From Luidia sarsii (Eukaryota > Echinodermata > Asteroidea > Paxillosida > Luidiidae): a stretch of 64,000 nt of DNA. The notes under the pieces were generated by a model. It worked only from the letters and a program-made list of their open reading frames with translations, was not told the DNA's origin and searched no databases. The position numbers and the translations under genes were made by a program. Shown here in pieces: positions 56,845 through 64,000 of this stretch. The stretch covers positions 16,305,242-16,369,241 of the forward strand of contig OX465115.1 in NCBI GenBank assembly GCA_949987565.1, read 5' to 3'. The first letter of the stretch is position 1, and each line of letters opens with the position of its first letter.

Positions 56845-59800
56845 CTGTAACAGATAAGAAGTCGTTTGCTTACGTTTAATATAATGGCTCATTTCTATGC
56901 ATGTGTTACAATAACTTAATGTAACTGAAATATTAAAAGTATCCACCTGTAAATGTTTAAAGTTCGGTAAGAAACTGCAGCCAGCATATAAAGTATATGC
57001 AGCAATGCAGAAAAGATGTTCACCATTCGAGATACATTATACAGATAATTGTAACTAAATTTCCCCTTTTTTGGTCAAAGGGCCTATAGAAATACATTGT
57101 GCACTTTAATGGTGAACGTGCTCTTTACGTGCCAGGATGTTGTTTGGAAAGTTAGATGTAGACTTGTAAAGGCTACTATTATGTATGAGTGACTTTCACT
57201 AACCTGTCACATACTCGATGAAGGGGAACACGGAACAAGAAACACCAGGGCGCGATAAGCTGGACACCAAATCACACTGCGATAAATCAGTCTCGTTGCC
57301 ATAGCAACCGGCTGCGTACAGTAATGTCACATTGGGCACCAGATGCATCCCAAACTCGTCGCGACCAATTCTTGCGTTATCTGCGTTGGTAACAAATCCA
57401 AGATGGCGGCAAGCGACGGAGGCGTGGCGCTTGTCCCAGTCGTGGCCACAGAGGGCGCCCCACTCGTCGGTCGGGCGCAGACGACCTTGCAGAACCCCAG
57501 AGGCCTCGTGCCTGGAATGGACCAACCTCAGCTCCAAACTACGGTCATCTGCAATCAATTATATATCAGATCCAACGACATGCGTATGATAAACACACCT
57601 GTAACACATTTGCGATGCAAATGTGTTACAGGTGTGTTTAGCAAGAGACCTCTCCACATTTCTTTACATCTTTATCAAAATGTGTGATTCATTCATAGGC
57701 GGATCCGTTTCGGGATGGCAACTGCTTTCAAAATAAACGGAAGTATACCTGCGCCGTGACTCACCTTCAATAATGCATTTGAGACCAGCATACGAGGTGC
57801 ATTCACAGTCTCCAAATCCTTTACAGCAGTCCTGGAGATTGTACTCGTCCCCAGAGCAGAACAGGACAGGAGTCATTGCCAGGCTGCCGAATCTGGCTAT
57901 CACTCTGCTGGGTAGTACATATGGCGACGGGCGAGCAGAGTCCGAGAATCCAAGATGGCGGCAGGCTAGTCTGTGAGCGTGGGTGGAGGTTTCCCATGAG
58001 TCTCCCGGCACAGTGCGCCAAGCCTGCTGGCCTGCACATCTCACCTGGAGCAGACCCTCTCCCGCGAAGACTCCGTACGCCAGGCGAAATTCAGGAGCTG
58101 CAGAGGTGAAGCAAATCCACATTCTGTTAGGTCGAATGACTGGGGAACCATACAGCCAAAGCTGAGTCAGTAAGCATTTCGCCTTGGGTATCGTTGGGTG
58201 AAAATGATGCAATGAATATTTCAGCGATGATTGCAAAAACTTATCCGATCTCTCTCGTGATCGGAATTTTAAGTTGAAGTAGGAACATCAATCAGCTTAC
58301 AAGAAGTTGACAAAACAATGATCTTACTCGCATCACAATCCAGCCATTTGTCCTTTGTGGGTAACAGGGGCACCAGATAGTCTGTCAAGGCAGAAAAAAA
58401 ACATTAGCAGACATTATGCAATATACACTGTCTTGTTCCATGCCGACCTACTTACCAACAGTATTATTATGGTATAACATTACCCCCCCCCCCCAACGTC
58501 AAAAGATAGGCTGTAACACAAAGAGAGAGAGGGGGGCAGAGAGAGAGAGAGAGAGACAGAGAGAGAGACAGAGACAGAGGGCAGAGAGAGAGAGAGAGGG
58601 GGGCAGAGAGAGGTAGAGAGAGGCAGAGAGAGGAAGAATAAGATAGGAGAAAGCGGGGAGAGATATCGAGGGGAGAGGGGTGGAGAGATCATGGAGAGTG
58701 TGAGAGATGGCGAGAGAGCCTACCTCCTGGGGAAACCGTTGCATTGAATGCCGGTGCCGTACTATTTGAGCAAACTACCCCAACATCCTTGGTGTGAGTG
58801 CAAGAATGGTGGCCCCATCCTCTGTGTAGACAGTCGGCAAGGAGGTCTTCATTACCAAAACATATCACGTTGCTAAGAAGGATCACTCCCGACCCATTGC
58901 CGAATTGGGTGTGCTCCGACGCGACGCTATTGTAGCCCAGCTGTCTGCAGACGACTGATGCATCCTGCTGACTCCATCGGTCACTACACACCGCCCCCCA
59001 CTGGTCAGGAAGGTAGACTTCAACTCGTCCTTCCAATGGTAAGGTGCCACCCACTAAGCGAATACTGCCAACTGAGGAAGTAAAGCAATGGTTCAATGTT
59101 AGACATTAATTTTAGAAAGCGTGTGGAAGATATGAGTTGGAAATATAATGACATACGTACCTGAGTAACGTAGCTCGTCACTGTCACTAATAATTGTCGA
59201 ACAAACGACACCCGCGTCGTCCTTATGACGACAGTCGTGATCTCCCCATCCAGAATTGGAGCAGTCAGCTAAGTCAACCTCGTCCCCATGGCATTCCACC
59301 TCGTCCAGCCAAATTCGCCCTCTTCCTCTGCCGAACTTGGCAGAGGCCGAGACAGCAAATCGGTAGCCGAGGTAGCGGCAGACCACCGTGGCGTCCAGCA
59401 GATCCCATCCGTCATGACACACGGTCCCCCAGGTATCAGGTCGTCTTCGTACCTCCACACGTCCCTCAGAGGGCGAGTAGCCACCCGACAGACGCACCAA
59501 GATTTCCTCGGGTTTTCCTCCCACTGTAAAGCAGAACGCGGGAAAAATGAATGAAGGTGAACTAGGTCATCAATAGGTTGCGGTTAAATCGAAAGTTCAC
59601 TTCACATGGATTTTTTATATCAAAAAGAAAGGTCCTGCTAGGATCGAAACGTCAGGGCCACTAAATTTTAAGTATTTTGTTAGGTAACAAAATGATAATA
59701 TTTTTAGGTGGGATTGCATTTCTCTGGTCACTGGTTTAAAACGAGTACCAAGAACATATGTTGTTAACATTTTATGTTCAGGCGACAATTTTGAATTGCC

Positions 59801-61298
59801 TGGCCTGCGTAGTGTTTCTCCTTTTATAGATGCCTTAGATAGCATATGGGCGTAAGTGCACGTTCGAGTAGCTGCCTCGCGTATAATATAGGCCTAAATG
59901 GGACTTATTTCCAGAGGCGGTCGCCACGAGACGAGGCTAATCGAATGATTGGGAAGAGAGAAAGATAGAGGGGAAGAGCAGCAGGAAATATGAACAAAGA
60001 ATGTTGACATGACATGATCGCTGACGTTAAGAGACATGGCACCTAGAGAAAGAAAGTTTGCATATTTATTGTGCATGTGGTTAATTTCAACGGGATGGTG
60101 CTCCCTCTTTCCTAGAATACAGCTTGCGTTAATAAGCGGGTGCTGTTTAGCTTAAGAACAACCCGCCTGAGACAAAACCAATTTCAAGCGTTAATAACGA
60201 ACCCGTTCCTCGCAGCGCTATCCAAATGGCTGGAGCGTGGTCGTCATCTAACCGCCAAGCCAAATAACCGGGAAAGGGGACGATTGAGGAAACACATCTT
60301 TGGTTGCGTTCAACGACTTATACGCAGTTCCCCACAGACTTCAAAGGTGAAAAGGGTAATGGGCGCTTTTTGCCGGCGTGGCGCGTTAACGCTACGTGCA
60401 CTAATTAAATTGAATTGGTCAAGACAGTCTTTCAAGCTGCTTCTATCTTACAGCAGTACTAGTGCCAGTGCGAGCTACTGCGATGTTTGTCATCGAGGTG
60501 CCTGCATTACCAATATGGACCCCCTGTGTCTCCTAGGAAGGGATATATTATAAGGTGCTTTATCGGGACATCTTCTATCTATAGGCCTATATATTATTAT
60601 AATGTCTTATGTGTACAAATCTACTGGACCATTCTATTTCAGATTAACTACAGATTTAAATGTAACCAGATTCTCTGTTTCTTTGAAAACAGAATTATCT
60701 TTTTGCATTTCTTATTATTTGGCTCACCAGAAGTAAGCTGGTGAACTAATAAGTGATACTCGGCTAGTATAAGCCTTCAATTTAAACCCAAAACGTGGAC
60801 GTGGTGATATCACAATTGATATCGGATGGATTTGGAAAGTCGAAACAAAACCGGAGCGCAGTAGGAAGACTGGAGTTCAAAAAATGTTTCAATTGAAATG
60901 ATTCAATTATAGATGCAAGTGGAGGAGGGAACATTAAAGCACTTTGTCTCTGGTGAGAGGTAAAGGGAAGAGACTGTTGGATATACCTTCTTCCGACAGT
61001 ATTTTATCTAATTATTTTATAGTCGCCTTTGCCCAAATAACATGGCTGTCATTCCAATATACGTGTAAAAATTATGATAGCATGCTTCAAAGCGATTCAT
61101 CGCAATCGATTTAAATTTGAAACAGAAAAGACCATACCAGGTAAAGCCGTCAAATAACTCTGTTGGTTCCTACCTGCTTCCTACCCAAATCTTACCTGTC
61201 TCTGCCGAAGTCCACCTAAGAATCCATATGCAAACAGACAAGTAAACCAAACGCGGATGTCCCGTCAGCTTCTGGCGGGAATCCCTGCTGAATTTCAT
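54211..61298 (-). CDS. SRCR x4 - somatomedin B-like - seven-transmembrane (adhesion/class B-type) receptor, complete, 8 exons
   Basis: Predicted cell-surface G-protein-coupled receptor. Exons in transcript order: 61298-61196, 59523-59161, 59071-58724, 58381-58328, 58097-57765, 57548-57204, 56844-54599, 54480-54211; 4062 nt, 1353 residues. The first six introns are all phase 1 and the last is phase 0. Residues 1-34 hold a start Met, a basic stretch and a hydrophobic signal (LVYLSVCIWILRWTSA). Modules follow: SRCR1 35-155, SRCR2 156-271, an 18-residue linker exon, SRCR3 290-400, SRCR4 401-515, an SMB-like module 527-575, a Cys-rich ectodomain to about 1050, then seven helices to about 1310 and a short Ser-rich tail ending HKESTC. 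Several N-glycosylation sequons lie in the ectodomain (e.g. NGTA, NCTS, NASY). No GPS cleavage motif is visible before helix 1. Ligand and G protein cannot be inferred. The chosen ATG is the one directly before the signal-like segment; upstream untranslated exons are possible. Confidence 0.9.
57590..57640. repeat. Perfect 24-bp palindrome with a 3-nt loop in a receptor intron
   Basis: Arms 57590-57613 (TAAACACACCTGTAACACAT...) and 57617-57640 are exact reverse complements around the loop GAT. It lies in the 216-bp intron between the SRCR3 and SRCR4 exons. Transcribed, it forms an uninterrupted hairpin. Confidence 0.95.
58519..58640. repeat. (GA)n-rich simple repeat in a receptor intron
   Basis: AGAGAG runs interrupted by GGGGCAGAG units extend from about 58519 to 58640 and decay to 58700. 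A C-run lies at 58484-58494. The array occupies much of the intron between the SRCR2 exon and the 18-codon linker exon. Confidence 0.93.
59524..61195 (-). other. First intron of the 7TM receptor gene
   Basis: It separates the signal-peptide exon from the SRCR1 exon, bounded by donor GTAAG (from 61195 leftward) and an acceptor before 59523. It contains a foldback-family half-copy at 59626-59670 (GGTCCTGCTAGGATCGAAAC followed by GTCAGGGCC). I recognise no other exon in it; short open frames such as 60140-60553 show no family features. Confidence 0.7.
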
Positions 61299-64000
61299 GA
61301 CTGGTAATTTCTCAGAAATAATCCTATAGGATCATACAGGGCGAGTGCTTAATGCTATTGAAAGGCAAGATCAGATATGGGAGAACTCGGCCCGACGACT
61401 TTGCATCCGTCACTGATTGATCAAGGCATGAACACTGCCAAGTGTTGCTTGCTATGTCGGAGCTCGTTGACTTCTGTTCTTCTTCAGCTCATTATTAATT
61501 CTAAGATGTCACGAGCTTGGCGGCTGCACCCGCCAGTTTGCTTACATCAGGGAACGGAAATCATTCACGTGCGTAATGAGCTTAAACCCAGACCTCACAT
61601 ACGCATGCGCAACCTGTGGCTTGTGCACTGTGGTTTACAGTGGAAGACAACTGCAGAGCTTTGGTAATTGTAGTTCACTTTTTAATCATTTTCTATTTGA
61701 ACTTAATTGCAATAATTATGAGATAAAATTATGAGATAACATTCTGCTTTATTCTGAATGATAATTATTATTTAAGGTTTTCCAGATAAGAAATTATTAA
61801 GTTCTGATGTTATTTTCTATGTAGGGGCCTAAAGCTAAAACTCAATTCTTCCACGTTATGTTCTTACGTTTTCATTGTTTTATTACTTATTGCGAGAACA
61901 GTATACAGAATCATAAAATCGGTGCATTATCAATTCCTAAATATGATTAAAGACAGTTTTTAATTGTACATAGATATTATACAGTGATGAGCAATTTTAA
62001 TGACATACTAATTGACATGTAACACCATGTAGGAATGTTCTTTATGGACAGTAGGATATCAGGTATCAAACAGGGCGCAAGACGTCAGGGTAACAGCAAT
62101 GAAGCGAGAATCCGGAATTCCTAGCAGGTGGCGATGCAGTCACCAAGAATATAGTGGGAGGCCGAGCAGTGCCTCGCCCCGTGCGCCCAACTAGTGCATA
62201 ATAAGATTAAATACATTGCTTGCAAAGCTAGTTCAATAATACCTTGCGGAGGTCGATGGATAATCCCTTGATTGAAATTGCGAATCCAAATTAAATCGAC
62301 CTCTTTTTACGCTCACAATGTAAGCCTCGCTGGCGATGAGTTATGAGGTCAGTTGAGGATAATTAATTGAATCTAACCATTGCAGACATTTCCTGTAGTC
62401 TGAATAATATAAGGTGGTTGACTTTTACGGAAATGCATGTCTTCATGTCTTTAATTTCAGGATCGCTCAAAATGATGTGAATTTATGGATGTTACTTTTC
62501 AATTTGCAACTTGTGGTTGGCTACTATGCGTGACTCGGGGCTGAGATGAATCCTGAAATGTATAGTCTTATTCTCGGTCTAGTTTCCGCGATATAAGTGC
62601 TCGTTACACCCATCAGCAATGCAGTAATGTGTACCAAAGGAGCGTGCTATGCTATTGACAAAGGAGCAACGGTTAACCGCGTATAAGCGCGTAAAAAATC
62701 TGGGTTATATTCTCTGTTTAGGCTTCCTGGTAATTTATAATCGTCTATAGCTTAGTCTTCTTTCTTGTCATCAATGTATAACCTAACTAGAATATTAATT
62801 AAGAATATAAATTTTACAAATGTACGATTGAGCAACGACATTTTAAGCATCAAATATGAACCATTTAAACATCAATTTTAAATTCAAAAAAATAAAGGAG
62901 CTCCAATTCTGGTATATACCCTATTACCCTTTTCGTTTGCAATGTATTTTTCTCATCGTTACCAAATTTTTGTATTAATTATAAGCAAATTGCGTGCCTA
63001 AATCGAAGGATCGAGTAATTCAAATATCTCTTTTCAAAGAAAAATGGCCTTTGAAAGTTGCTATGCTAGGGTACATCCGGAATTTTTAAAGCAATTTTCT
63101 GACTAGCTCAGTGTGTTTAATTCGCGTTTTATTCAACATTTATTTTCTATAACTTACGAGTCTGCTACAGTAATCAAGACTTGTAACAGTATTCTAACGC
63201 AGGCAAAATAACGTTTGAGAGTCACATAGGAATTATTGCGGCGGTAAAATATAAACACATACAATTTACTTTTTTACAATTTTATGTAAATAATTATCAA
63301 GCACATGTAATATAATTCATTCACTTACACCTGTTTTAAACGCAAGTACCATATGTTTTTACTTATTTATATTTTGCCCAATATGAACGTTTTTTTTAAC
63401 TTTTCCACCGTACCTCACACATCATCTTCAAACACTTTATCTACAAAGAATCTGTCTTGTCATGTTTCTCTAGCTTTTGTAACTACATGTACCAAAAACA
63501 CGATGAATTAAATGAAAATTAAGAGACGCGAGCCACACATCATATTTCCTAAACGAATTCCTATATTTTTGAAGGATTTCGTTGTATAATGACTTTGTTT
63601 TTGATTTGAAGAGTTTTTTTCGACAGGTATAGTTTTACACCATTACCCCTCCCTGACCTCATGCCACGCCCCTTGCGACCTTCCTCTGGACACATTTCAA
63701 AGCGTTGCTAGCTATTTTCATCTACATGTATCAGTAAAAAGACATCTTGTGACCTAATTGTCTGTTTTTTTCCATCAGAAAAAAAAGAAACTTCGATATC
63801 GCTTATACTTTATAAACCAACACGAAGAATGTATCCGTGCTGATATTTTCGGCAAATCTGACGTTCCAGTGCAGAAATCGCCAACATAATTTTTGATGTG
63901 ACAAAGTATTGGTTGCCTCTTAGCTATCATAAAGCCTTGGTACCCATAGAAAGACTAAGACCACAGGTCTATGTCGAGTCTACATGGTCCACTCGTAATA
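61299..64000. other. Upstream flank of the receptor gene, no gene recognised
   Basis: AT-rich, low in TACATG repeats compared with the left end of the window, with no conserved exon on either strand. It presumably includes the promoter and any 5' UTR of the receptor. An open frame at 61377-61667 has no recognisable features. Confidence 0.6.

Larger units (their letters stand above)
57204..59523 (-). other. SRCR-encoding exons of the 7TM receptor (exons 2-6)
   Basis: SRCR1 (59523-59161) is canonical: GRVEVRRRPDTWGTVCHDGW, DATVVCRYLGYRFA, DEVECHGDEVDLADC and DAGVVCS, with six cysteines. SRCR2 (59071-58724) is also good: WGAVCSDRWSQQDASVVCRQ, NVICFGNEDLLADCLHRGWG and GVVCS. Exon 58381-58328 encodes a short linker with one Cys. 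SRCR3 (58097-57765) and SRCR4 (57548-57204) are more diverged, keeping ACRHLGF and the CSGDEYNLQDC or CYGNETDLSQC segments but with altered first and last cysteines. SRCR modules in other proteins bind proteins or polyanionic ligands, often Ca2+-dependently. Confidence 0.9.

Noticed and set aside
60140..60553. 137-codon plus-strand frame in the receptor's first intron
   Set aside because: No recognisable domain, no splice-supported neighbours, and opposite in strand to the gene; insufficient support.

Overview
This is animal nuclear DNA carrying three intron-rich protein-coding genes embedded in abundant tandem and interspersed repeats. The deep conservation of a metazoan CAMTA gene, the combination of scavenger-receptor (SRCR), somatomedin-B-like and adhesion-type 7TM modules, and the very high load of the self-complementary hexamer TACATG and of tRNA-derived SINE remnants point to a marine invertebrate deuterostome. 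I favour an echinoderm, with hemichordate or cephalochordate as alternatives; the phylum is inferred, not shown.

Layout. 1-9.2 kb: no recognised exon; TACATG-rich DNA that is probably upstream or intronic sequence of CAMTA. 9.2-29.5 kb (+): a CAMTA calmodulin-binding transcription activator gene. I resolve 23 exons encoding 1590 residues in one uninterrupted frame (CG-1 domain, acidic activation region, TIG/IPT domain, ankyrin repeats, IQ motifs, stop codon); the first exon(s) are missing. 29.5-43.6 kb: intergenic, with a 34-bp minisatellite and an array of about 20 copies of a 179-bp satellite. 43.6-53.3 kb (-): a complete 14-exon ALDH4A1 (mitochondrial delta-1-pyrroline-5-carboxylate/glutamate-semialdehyde dehydrogenase) gene, 553 residues. 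54.2-61.3 kb (-): a complete 8-exon receptor gene, 1353 residues: signal peptide, four SRCR-type modules, a somatomedin-B-like module, a long Cys-rich ectodomain and a class-B/adhesion-type seven-helix domain. 61.3-64 kb: its AT-rich upstream flank, no gene seen.

The three genes do not form an evident pathway: a Ca2+/calmodulin-linked transcription factor, a proline-catabolism enzyme and a cell-surface receptor. CAMTA and ALDH4A1 converge on the satellite-bearing spacer; ALDH4A1 and the receptor are tandem on the minus strand, with under 1 kb between their coding regions.

Most notable: (i) the SRCR x4-SMB-7TM receptor built from symmetric phase-1 exons and lacking a visible GPS cleavage motif; (ii) a fourfold 90-bp tandem duplication of the 3' end of an ALDH4A1 exon with its splice donor, which keeps frame and could yield 30-residue-step isoforms; (iii) a stop-free 330-nt CAMTA intron encoding polySer/polyPro in frame; (iv) a 14-bp minisatellite apparently born in the loop of a foldback element that belongs to a family dispersed through the window.
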